From Zygnema cylindricum (Eukaryota > Streptophyta > Zygnematophyceae > Zygnematales > Zygnemataceae): a stretch of 14,982 nucleotides of DNA. The position numbers and the translations under genes are program-made. The DNA is taken from contig JBBHKE010000340.1 of assembly GCA_037447655.1 (NCBI GenBank), forward strand, positions 112,512-127,493, in the 5' to 3' direction. The notes beneath the pieces are model-generated. The model had not been told where the DNA came from, searched no databases, and was given only the letters and a program-made list of their open reading frames with translations. The stretch's first letter is position 1. Every line of letters starts with the position of its first letter. Below, piece by piece: positions 8,593-14,982 of this stretch.

Positions 8593-8666
8593 GTACGAAC
8601 CAATCATATTACTGTAAGGTACATAAAGGTACTACGGCCGATGTCCTTTCTGTACGGCTGGTGTAC
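8593..8666. promoter_or_regulatory. GTAC-rich block with CCAAT box, LTR B (left copy)
   Basis: GTAC occurs at 8593, 8619, 8629, 8652 and 8663, with CCAATCATATTAC at 8600-8612. The block lies about 80-160 bp upstream of the TATA box in element orientation. Confidence 0.5.
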
Positions 8667-9005
8667 GACAAGGCTGCTGAGTGGACGCGTGTCACTTTTC
8701 CACTAGTTTGTATATCTTCGGAATTCTCCCGACCGAATGTCATCCTTCCACGCGGCGCCACGTCATGCCACGTCTATAAAATCCAAAGTGACCATTCCGC
8801 GATCTTGGCGATGATGTGCGCCGTCGGATTAAATCCGACATTGAATGTCGACCGTTTAAAACAAATGCCTGTTTCATTTGTTTCGTGCGAAATGACGTTC
8901 GCACTAAACCTGAACAAGTTCTATGTCCGTTCGTCCATATTACAATTAAATGGTTTTTGTATTATACAACAGTTTAAATACTAATGAAACCGTATATCAC
9001 CTAAT

Positions 9006-9091
9006 GGACTTCTACGATAAACTGGTTAGAGCTAACAGCTACGCCGCGCTCTGCCGGTCAGGGATTCGAGTCCTAACGGACTCAACCTTTT
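9006..9091 (+). other. tRNA-like Pol III unit in LTR B (left copy)
   Basis: CTGGTTAGAGC (about 9022-9032) looks like the end of a tRNA D arm. GATTCGAGTCC (9063-9073) is a near-canonical B box, i.e. a T-arm with loop TTCGAGT. A TTTT run follows at 9088-9091, as a Pol III terminator would. The anticodon arm is not canonical and no acceptor stem closes, so it is not a working tRNA; a tRNA-derived (SINE-head-like) sequence is the better reading. It is antisense to the retrotransposon. Confidence 0.5.
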
Positions 9092-9095
9092 GTTG

Positions 9096-9115
9096 AGAGG
9101 GACTTAAGTCACTCT
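9096..9115. repeat. 20-bp near-palindrome in LTR B (left copy)
   Basis: AGAGGGACTTAAGTCACTCT is one base away from a perfect palindrome. The other LTR copy (14429-14448) is perfect. Confidence 0.8.
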
Positions 9116-9290
9116 TTAGTCCTTGCTACGGAGCTGAGGCAGCCATGGCTCTATCGCTCTCTCTCTCTTTCAGTGACTACAACAAGTATGGGGGCAAAAG
9201 AGAAGAGATGGAGGCAGGCTACCTACATTTTCTTTATATGTTTTCGCTAATTAGTTCTAGACCTAGAAAACACAACTACTTATTTCAACA

Positions 9291-9303
9291 CTCCCCTTAT
9301 TTT
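9291..9303 (-). other. Polypurine tract of element B
   Basis: Minus-strand AAAATAAGGGGAG sits immediately after the pol stop TAG (9304-9306) and immediately before the LTR, which starts TGTTGAAA. It is the plus-strand primer site for reverse transcription. Confidence 0.88.
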
Positions 9304-9794
9304 CTAGTCTAATTTTAACTTTTCTTTTAATCCACATTTTTCCCTACAGTATTTAAACTTTGGAGAGGGCACAAGTTTGGTCATCATGTCAGCCACCATT
9401 TCCTCATCAGATCTATATACAAGATTCACTATTTTATTCTCAACTTTTTCTCTTACAAAACTTAATCTTATGTCCATATGTTTAGCCTTAAAATGATGTT
9501 TTGGATTGGCTGCAATTGCTATGGCCTCTTGATTATCACAAAACACTTCATGCACTCCCTCTTCATATACTCGAGTTCTTGCAGCAAGGACTTGACCCAC
9601 ATCAACTCTTTCACAACAGAACAAGAGGCCATGTATTCAGCCTCCATAGTGGACTGAGCAACCACCTTTTGTTGCTCGATGCTCCAACAGCATGCACCTT
9701 CCCCAACATACAACACATACCCAGAAGTGCATCGTCTCATAGGTGCGTCCCCATAACTAGCATCACTCCAAGTAGTGATGTCAGTGTGCTCCCC
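9304..9794 (-). pseudogene. pol: Element B pol: RNase H
   Basis: From 9794 downwards it shows the first Asp in WSDASYGD, the RRCTSGYVLYVG block, Glu in TMEAEYMAS, Asp in FCDNQEAI and then KHMDIRLSFVRE, with the tail MVADMMTKLVPSP and the stop at 9304-9306. All recognisable catalytic acids are present. A one-base frameshift near 9545-9565 separates the first half (stop at 9519) from the second half. TGA at 9795-9797, where A has a Gly codon, separates it from the preceding connection domain. Confidence 0.9.
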
Positions 9795-10412
9795 TCACAA
9801 ATGCAACCATAACTCTCTGGTTCCTACCAGATATCTCATGACTCTCTTGGCTGCCTCCCAATCCCTCTTTCTATGATCATTAAGACTCCTACTGAGAACC
9901 CCAACTGCTGCCGCTATGTCCGGCCTGGTACAATTCATAAAATAGATTAAACTTCCTACGACGTGTTTATAAGGGATAGTCTTCATAAACTCTCTCTCTT
10001 CTGTACTCATTTGATCATCTAAGATCATCACTCCTCCTTCTACACTCCAATCACTTACTTTTTTCAAGTCCACGGGAGTGGTACAACTGTTAGCATTTTC
10101 CATCTGGAATTTCTTAAGCATATTACCTATTGCTTCTTTCTGAGTAAGTCTGATAATCTTCTTCCCCCTATCTCTCTCCATTTGAATCCCCAAATTATAT
10201 TTTGCCTCCCCTAAATCCTTCATATCAAATCTGCTTCTAAAATATGTTTTTAACTTATTGATCTTTTCTAAGGATTTACTGAACAAAAGCAGATCATCCA
10301 CATAAATTGCAATAAAAATGACACCATTCTCATCTTCAAAAATATAGATAGAATGGTCAGAGCTGATACGGATATATCCCAGACTGGTAAGAAACTCATC
10401 TAGTTTCTTATT
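9795..10412 (-). pseudogene. pol: Element B pol: reverse transcriptase C-terminal half
   Basis: This is in the same frame as the upstream half but behind TGA at 10413-10415, which replaces a Trp of the PRQW motif. It carries the catalytic YVDD box at 10293-10304, the KINKLK and DMKDLGEAKYNLGIQ blocks and the thumb/connection region VGSLIYFMNCTRPDIAAAVG to KRVMRYLVGTRELW. The frame ends at TGA 9795-9797. Confidence 0.9.
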
Positions 10413-12293
10413 TCACTGTCGAGGAGCCTGCTTCAGTCCATTTAAGGACTTTATGAGCCTGCAGACTTTGCTCTCTTCTCCTTCTTCCACTAACCCCTCG
10501 GGTTGTCTCATAAAAATTTCTTCCTCTAACTCACTATTAAGAAACGCAGTCTTAATGTCCATTTGGTGGATTTCCATGTCTACCGTTGCTGCCAGGCTAA
10601 GGAGAATCCTTACTGATGGGAATCGAACACCTGGAGCAAAGGTCTCCTCATAGTCAATCCCCTCTTTTTGGGTGAACCCCTTCGCTACTAATCGAGCCTT
10701 ATATCTTTCAATGGTATTATCTGGGTTCAGTTTTAGTTTAAATACCCATTTACACCCAATATGTTTTCCGGCTGGAGGACAATCTGCTAGTTCCCAAGTA
10801 TTTGCTTCCATGATAGAAGCCATCTCATCATTTATAGCTCTAATCCATCTTTTTTTCTCTGGACTATTCACTGCTTCCGAGTAAGACTGAGGCTCATTAG
10901 GGTGAGATAGCTTAGTTACCTTTTGAGCGGCTTGTTTTTCCTGTAATCTTTTGCTGCTCCTCATTCCTCCCTCAAACTCCGAAGCAAGAATGGTGAAACT
11001 CTGAGACCTCCATCTCACTGTCTCATCGCCTCCCCTGTCCATAATAGCCGTTTCTTGTCCCGCTTCTTCTATCTCCTCGAAGTCCATAGGAGTATGTGAG
11101 GTTTCCAGTGAGTCTCCTGTATCTTCGATCTCCCTTGAATCTGCAATCACGGTTTCACTCATGTCCCTTTCGGGAACGACCGAGTTCTCCTCACTGTCGG
11201 ACTCAAATCTGATTCTTATCTTTTTTGTATATTTGAAGGGGTCAAATAACTTCCCTTCATCCATGACAACTAAGTGTTTGACCAGAATTATATCTTTCTT
11301 TGCTAAGTCATAGACTCTATATCCCTTAACATCCTCATCATATCCCACAAAGTATCCAGGTTTTCCCTTAGCATCTAGTTTCCAGTTTTTCCTATCCGTG
11401 TCAAGACTGTAAACTTGGCTACCAAATACTTTAAGGTGTGAGATATCTGCTTTCCTTCCAACCCATCTCTCATAAGGTGTCACTCCGTTTATAGCTGAGG
11501 TAAGGACTCTATTCTTAATGTAGTTGGCACAATTCATTGCTTCTGCCAAAAATCTCTTTCCTATTTTCTTGTCTGCCAACATACTGCGCACACTATCTCC
11601 TAATGTTCGATTCAACCTCTCAGCTACCCCATTTTGTTCCAGGTTATATGGTACAGTTTTTTGGTGCTGCACTCCGTCATCTCTCAGATATTCCTCAAAC
11701 TGGTTAGAGGTATATTCCCCCCCATTATCACTCCTTATCCTCTTAATGGGGGTTTCATGCAACTTCTCACTCCAAACTTTATATTCTTTGAAGTAAGTTG
11801 ATGCTTCAGACTTTGTTTTCAGAAAGTAGACTCTAGAGTATCTAGACCAGTCATCAGTTATTGTCATCATAAACCTCTTTCCTCTAACCGAAGGTACTTT
11901 TGCAGGTCCCCAAATATCTGTGTGGACCAAATCTAACACTTTCTCACCTCTATATGTGGTGGCTTTGGGAAAGGGAAGTCTGTGAGCCTTACCTTGAGCA
12001 CAACCACTACAATCATCCATCATTTCATTATCCCCAAACTGAATGCCTTCTACTACCCCAAGCTTTTTCATTTCCCTTAATCTTTCAATGTGCACATGCC
12101 CCAACCGCTTATACCAAATCATCAACTTAGGAACACCAAAATAATAAGCATTCTTCTTTTCATTACTCAGGTTAAGCTTAAACATTCCTTGGCATCTCCG
12201 TGAAGTAAACTTCATCCCCATACTTAGCTGTAAAGACTCCCTTTCTAGTGAAGGTATCAAATTCTTTGTCATGTAGCACAGATGTAGAGACAA
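10413..12293 (-). pseudogene. pol: Element B pol: integrase and reverse transcriptase N-terminal half (626 codons open)
   Basis: This is the longest open frame of the window. Homology to A starts only near 12190 (QGMFKLNLSNE); the first 35 or so residues of the open frame are out-of-phase protease sequence. Integrase shows a zinc domain with CSGC but TrpTyr (WYKRLGH) where A has TrpHis, so the first zinc-binding His is lost. The three catalytic acids are intact: Asp126 in HTDIWGP, Asp189 in RSDNGGE and Glu225 in QNGVAERLNRT. The GYDEDVKGYRVYDL block and an acidic linker follow (about residues 380-470). RT then shows CKWVFKLKL, KARLVAKGFTQKEGIDYEETFAP, HQMDIKTAFL and KVCRLIKSLNGLKQAPRQ, where it stops. 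Confidence 0.93.
10993..11013. repeat. 21-bp exact identity with the end of LTR A
   Basis: These 21 bases, beginning GTGAAACTCT and ending ACCTCCAT, are identical to 3003-3023, which is the outer terminus of A's 3' LTR plus one flanking base. Here they lie in the linker between integrase and RT. A's own pol differs there while the neighbouring FEGG-RSSKRLQ block is shared. Confidence 0.75.
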
Positions 12294-12855
12294 GATTTTT
12301 ACTCAACTGAGGAATGTAGAGTATATCTGAAAATGTAAGTATAGAAGTCTTACCCTCTACTAAGACTTTCAGATCTACTGATCCCACTAGATCTCTAGTA
12401 ACCACTCTCCTATCCCCATACTCTATTTCTACAGTAGGGATCTTATTTAGCTTAGTGAAGAGTTCTTTATCACGACACATATGCATCGATGCACCTGAGT
12501 CGATAATCCATCCTTCTTGTGGAGCTTCCCGAATTGCTCCTAGGGCACACTTCTATCTCCGAGGGATCTCCTTCTCCTCTAGGCTCTCCTCAAAAAAAAG
12601 CTCCCCATCCTCCTCAGAGGACTCATCCTCGGTTTCTCCTGTCACTTTTGTAACCACAAGTGCCTTTTTCTTCCCTCCGGAAAAACCCCCTCCACGGTTC
12701 TCTAGGAGCCTCTTCTATGACAGCTTGACAAAATCTGCGATAAAGTGTCTTAGCTTTTTGCAAAAATGACAAAGACCCTTTGGGGGCCTCGGCCCCCCAG
12801 AATGATCTGTTTCCCCTTTGTAAGGTTTTTTCGGGTCCTTCCCCCATCGTTCTCC
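12178..12855 (-). pseudogene. pol: Element B: zinc knuckle remnant and aspartic protease
   Basis: It is in frame with gag but behind three stops (12856-12858 TGA, 12715-12717 TAG, 12553-12555 TAG). The knuckle at 12730-12771 keeps C, C and H but has Phe in place of the last Cys, so it cannot bind zinc normally. The protease active site is DSGAS, with DSG at 12493-12501, followed by MHMCRDKELF, VGSVDLKVLVEGK and TFSDILYIPQLSKNLVSTSVL. A deletion of several bases around 12190-12206, compared with A, shifts the frame so that this piece ends at 12178. Confidence 0.88.
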
Positions 12856-13560
12856 TCATGTTGTTAGAGCTTGAATGCTCTTCCCTCCTCTCCTAATCTC
12901 CATTGTGTTTTCTCGCACAAGTATCATCCTGACCACTGTGTTCCATTTCCATGAACTATCAGGCATTTCTTGTACTCCATACACTATGTTCTCAAATTCA
13001 TCTGGTAACTTCATGATAAGAGTGTTAACTTTCATTTTCATTGTACCTATCCACCCGACACTTTCCATCTCCATATACATACAAGAAAGATCATTACAGC
13101 AATCTAACATCTTTCCTCCTTTGTAAGTGTAACTCACTAGCTTTTGCTCAGCAAATTCGAGCTCCTGAATAGTTCCAGCTCTATAAATCTCCACCAAACT
13201 CACCCACAATTCCTCGGCCTTGTAAATGTGAAGATGACGAGTGGCCAAAGCTTGAGTGAGGTGCTTGAGAATAAAGTTTTTGGCAGCCATGTTTACATCC
13301 TCCCACATTTGAGTATCGTTTTCCGCGGTCTTCACAGTCACCGCTCCCGGTACTGTGGCAATAGGAGTGAGGGGTGTCTCCTTTCCTTTCCCTTTTTCGG
13401 ACACACTCCTACCTCCATCATCTGCCTCCTCCGCTGTGGCAGCCTTTGCTGCAGGAAACCTTACTCCTCCAAATCCTGGTGGAGTTCCCGAAAGTGGACG
13501 TTTCACTTGTCCACTAACGATACCTCAGTATCGTTTTTCGCACAAAGCTCCCATCATCAT
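12856..13560 (-). pseudogene. gag: Element B gag
   Basis: Capsid-type Gag. I place the start at the ATG of a run of three (first base 13560), because the residues after it (GALCEKR, then IVSG) are conserved in A at 14721. TGA at 13525-13527 follows soon after, where A has TGG. The open part from 13506 starts at a GTG only because of that stop. Features are a variable Lys/Glu-rich N-terminal segment, MAAKNFILKHLTQ, AEELWVSLVEIYRAGTIQ, YTYKGGKMLDCCNDL, LIMKLPDEFENIVYGVQ and VVRMILVRENTMEIRRGGK. It ends at TGA 12856-12858, after which pol continues in the same frame. Confidence 0.88.
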
Positions 13561-13610
13561 GACTTCCCAATAGAAAACCGAAATCCATTGAAGGTGGGCA
13601 CCCTAGAGGG

Positions 13611-13623
13611 TGGGCCTATAACC
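13611..13623 (-). other. Primer-binding site of element B (half initiator tRNA-Met)
   Basis: The plus strand TGGGCCTATAACC equals the anticodon stem-loop side of initiator tRNA-Met (TGGGCCCATAACC) with one C-to-T change. It abuts the 5' LTR with no spacer. This indicates priming by a cleaved tRNA half rather than by its 3' end. Confidence 0.82.
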
Positions 13624-13836
13624 TGCAATTTTGTGTCCTCCATTGGACCACAGAATATAGGAAGCCTCTAGATAGTATTTAACTAATTCACTTCCAGCCA
13701 CAACCACTGCTATCCAGGAAGGCAAAATGACAGTTTGACTTCCCCCCTATGCAGTTTGGACTCCCCTGAGTATGTTGCAAAAAGAATCACTGAAAACAGC
13801 CAACTAGTCGATTAGTTATGAGCCAGCAAAAATGCC

Positions 13837-13844
13837 AATTTATA
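13837..13844 (-). promoter_or_regulatory. Putative TATA box of the B promoter (5' LTR)
   Basis: Minus-strand TATAAATT is identical in both LTRs of B while neighbouring bases have diverged. This is the copy that would drive element B. Confidence 0.5.
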
Positions 13845-13916
13845 CAAAGCTCTCTTAGAGAGAGGTGATTATCTACCTAAATTTCCTAAGTCCTAAACCT
13901 CTATCACAACCCCTAT

Positions 13917-13997
13917 GTACTGAAGTACGAACCAATCATATTACTGTAAAGTACATAAAGGTTCTACGGCCGATGTCCTTTCTGTACGGCTGGTGTA
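13917..13997. promoter_or_regulatory. GTAC-rich block with CCAAT box, 5' LTR of B
   Basis: GTAC occurs at 13917, 13925, 13951, 13984 and 13994, with CCAATCATATTAC at 13932-13944. It lies about 75-155 bp upstream of the TATA box in element orientation. Confidence 0.5.
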
Positions 13998-14338
13998 CGA
14001 CAAGGCTGCTGAGTGGACGCGTGTCACTTTTCCACTCGTTCGTATATTTTCCGGAATTCTCGTGACCGAATGTCATCCTTCCACGCGGCGCCACGTCATG
14101 CCATGTCCATAAAATCCAAAGTGACCATTCCGCAATCTCGGCGATGATGTGCGCCGTCGGATTAAATCCGACATTGAATGTCGACCGTTTAAAACAAATG
14201 TTCGTTTCATTTGTTTCGCGCGAAATGACGTTCGCACTAAACCTTGACAAGTTCTATGTCCGTTCGTCCATATTACAGTTAAATGGTTTCTGTATTATAC
14301 AACAGTTTAAATACTAATAAAACCGTATATCACCTAAC

Positions 14339-14424
14339 GGACTTCTACGACAGACTGGTTTGAGCTACCGGCTACGCCGCGCTCTGCCGGTCGGGGGTTC
14401 GAGTCCTGCCGGACTCAACCTTTT
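14339..14424 (+). other. tRNA-like Pol III unit in LTR B (right copy)
   Basis: GGTTCGAGTCC at 14396-14406 is a canonical B box. CTGGTTTGAGC about 40 bases before it resembles a D arm. ACCGGC (14367-14372) and GCCGGT (14386-14391) form a 6-bp stem where the anticodon arm should be, but with a 13-base loop. TTTT at 14421-14424 would terminate Pol III. The acceptor ends do not pair. It may derive from a tRNA or a SINE head captured by the LTR. Confidence 0.5.
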
Positions 14425-14428
14425 GTTG

Positions 14429-14448
14429 AGAGTGACTTAAGTCACTCT
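14429..14448. repeat. Perfect 20-bp palindrome in LTR B (right copy)
   Basis: AGAGTGACTTAAGTCACTCT equals its own reverse complement. It follows directly on CTCAAC-CTTTT-GTTGAG, itself a stem-loop containing the T run that ends the tRNA-like unit. Confidence 0.9.
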
Positions 14449-14623
14449 TTAGTCCTTCCTATGGAGCTGAGGCAGCCATGGCTCTATCGCTCTCTCTCTC
14501 TTTCAGTGACTACAACAAGTATGGGGGCAAGAGAGAAGAGATGGAGGCAGGCTGCCTACATTTTCTTTATATGTTTCCGCTAAGTAGTTCTAGACCTAGA
14601 AAATACAACTACTTATTTCAACA

Positions 14624-14628
14624 CCTTC
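14624..14628. repeat. Right target-site duplication of element B
   Basis: CCTTC, against ACTTC at 8286-8290. The single difference is best explained by mutation after insertion. Confidence 0.75.
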
Positions 14629-14721
14629 AAACCCTGGAGGGATTCCAAGACTTGATGGACGCCCCTATCGTCCACTCACTATCCCCCAAAACCTTTTTTC
14701 GCATAGAGCTCCTATCATCAT
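14624..14721 (-). pseudogene. gag: Element A gag, N-terminal fragment
   Basis: It starts at ATGATG (first base 14721) and encodes a segment parallel to B's start (GALCEKRFWGIVSG). TAG at 14665-14667 breaks it. The GIPPGF block then aligns with B's GTPPGF before the fragment is cut by element B. The frame continues at 8290. Confidence 0.82.
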
Positions 14722-14772
14722 ACTTTCCCAGTATATGAAGCCAGTTCCGTTAAAAATTGGTACCCTAGAGGG

Positions 14773-14785
14773 TGGGCCCATAACC
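14773..14785 (-). other. Primer-binding site of element A (half initiator tRNA-Met)
   Basis: Plus-strand TGGGCCCATAACC is an exact 13-base match to the anticodon region of eukaryotic initiator tRNA-Met and lies directly against the LTR. The element B counterpart has one substitution. Confidence 0.88.
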
Positions 14786-14982
14786 TGAAACTGTATGACT
14801 TCCATAAGTCCTCAGAATGGAAAGCTTCCAACAAGCCTCTAGGATAACCCTAACCCCTTTGTGTTTTAGCAAGAACATATGCCACCCTGGCAGACAAAAA
14901 ACTTTGACCACCTTCACCGTTGTGAAGGTAAGACTCCCTTGAGTTGATAGCAAAAAGAATCTCTGAATTTGCTCCCCTGAGC
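14786..14982 (-). repeat. 5' LTR of element A, partial (cut by window end)
   Basis: TGAAACTG onwards aligns with 3004-3249 of the 3' LTR, apart from the extra 49-bp unit there. About 15% of positions differ. Only the last fifth of the LTR (in element order) is inside the window; the promoter part is outside. Confidence 0.88.

Larger units (their letters stand above)
8291..9290 (-). repeat. 3' LTR of element B, 1000 bp
   Basis: It begins TGCAATTCTG and ends TATTTCAACA on the plus strand, giving TG...CA ends. It aligns end to end with 13624-14623. In element orientation it holds, in order, a block with an embedded ATG and CT repeats (about 9140-9240), an antisense tRNA-like unit (9006-9091), a GTAC/CCAAT block, a TATA box (8504-8511) and a terminal hairpin (8295-8323). 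Confidence 0.95.
8291..14623 (-). mobile_element. Element B: complete Ty1/copia LTR retrotransposon, 6333 bp, nested in A
   Basis: Two 1000-bp LTRs (8291-9290 and 13624-14623) bound a 4333-bp interior. The interior has a primer-binding site (13611-13623), one gag-pol coding region (13560 to 9304) and a polypurine tract (9291-9303). Every copia domain is present in the standard order, but in-frame stops at 13525, 12856, 12715, 12553, 10413 and 9795 and frameshifts near 12195 and 9555 make it non-autonomous. It is a sister family of A: the proteins align throughout and the LTRs share blocks. The LTRs differ from each other by roughly 6-8% by eye, so this is not a recent insertion. LTR ends and primer site could still make it mobilisable in principle if an intact relative exists. 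Confidence 0.95.
13624..14623 (-). repeat. 5' LTR of element B, 1000 bp
   Basis: It matches 8291-9290 over its whole length, with small compensating indels so that both are 1000 bp. Transcription would start downstream (lower coordinates) of the TATA box at 13837-13844 and proceed into gag. I saw no AATAAA on the minus strand between the TATA box and the LTR end. Confidence 0.95.
3004..14982 (-). mobile_element. Element A: Ty1/copia LTR retrotransposon, interrupted by element B and cut by the window edge
   Basis: In element order (minus strand) A has its 5' LTR from the window end down to 14786, a primer-binding site at 14773-14785, and a gag start at 14721 interrupted at 14624. The interior resumes at 8290 and runs to the pol stop at 4108-4110, followed by a polypurine tract and the 3' LTR 4094-3004. 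Integrase lies before reverse transcriptase, which defines copia rather than gypsy order. The interior without B is about 4.36 kb, close to B's 4.33 kb. The base block just outside the 3' LTR is CGGCG (2999-3003); the matching duplication should lie beyond the window. The coding region is heavily broken, so A cannot be autonomous. The two LTRs differ at about 15% of visible positions, so A is old. Confidence 0.92.

Noticed and set aside
10413-12293. Functional 626-residue integrase-RT gene
   Set aside because: The start is out of phase with true homology until about 12190, the frame stops inside the RT fingers/palm, and there is no promoter. It is the least broken part of a dead polyprotein.
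14478-14738. Open frame beginning MALSLSLS across the LTR B / element A junction
   Set aside because: It runs through LTR CT repeats and the insertion boundary on the strand opposite to both elements, so it is a shadow.

Overview
This is a eukaryotic, gene-poor, repeat-dominated window. It holds no bacterial features, no intact cellular gene that I can recognise and no CRISPR array. Its content is a 20-bp minisatellite, a non-autonomous hAT-type DNA transposon, about 1.3 kb of unassigned sequence, and two related, decayed Ty1/copia LTR retrotransposons on the minus strand, one inserted in the other. The host cannot be fixed from the sequence. Both retrotransposons carry a primer-binding site matching the anticodon-side half of initiator tRNA-Met, the priming mode known for Drosophila copia and yeast Ty5. 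This leans me towards an invertebrate animal, but only weakly.

Layout. 1-260: no gene seen. 261-540: fourteen head-to-tail 20-bp units with no indels, CpG-rich. 541-859: CpG-rich flank. 860-1661: hAT-like element (868-1653) with 19-bp terminal inverted repeats and a perfect 8-bp target duplication. 1662-3003: no recognisable gene, only some short inverted repeats. 3004-14982: outer copia element, here called A. It has its 3' LTR at 3004-4094, pol and most of gag at 4108-8290, the gag N-terminus at 14624-14721, a primer-binding site at 14773-14785, and a 5' LTR starting at 14786 that runs off the window. 8291-14623: inner copia element, here called B, complete from LTR to LTR (two 1000-bp LTRs and a 4333-bp interior). 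B is inserted in A's gag at about codon 31-33 and is flanked by a 5-bp duplication with one mismatch (ACTTC/CCTTC).

Both elements encode the standard copia order, Gag (with CCHC knuckle) - protease - integrase - reverse transcriptase - RNase H, apparently as one long reading frame. Both are pseudogenes. B has six in-frame stops and two frameshifts that I could place. A has more of both, plus loss of the first integrase catalytic Asp. LTR-to-LTR difference by eye is about 15% for A (over the visible 200 bp) and about 6-8% for B, which agrees with A being the older host element.

The most interesting non-coding signals are in the LTRs. There is a tRNA-like stretch with a Pol III B-box and a following T4 run, antisense to the element. 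A GTAC/CCAAT block is conserved between two otherwise diverged LTR families. A tandemly doubled pair of hairpins shares the loop CCCT. A 21-bp exact identity links A's LTR terminus to B's pol region.
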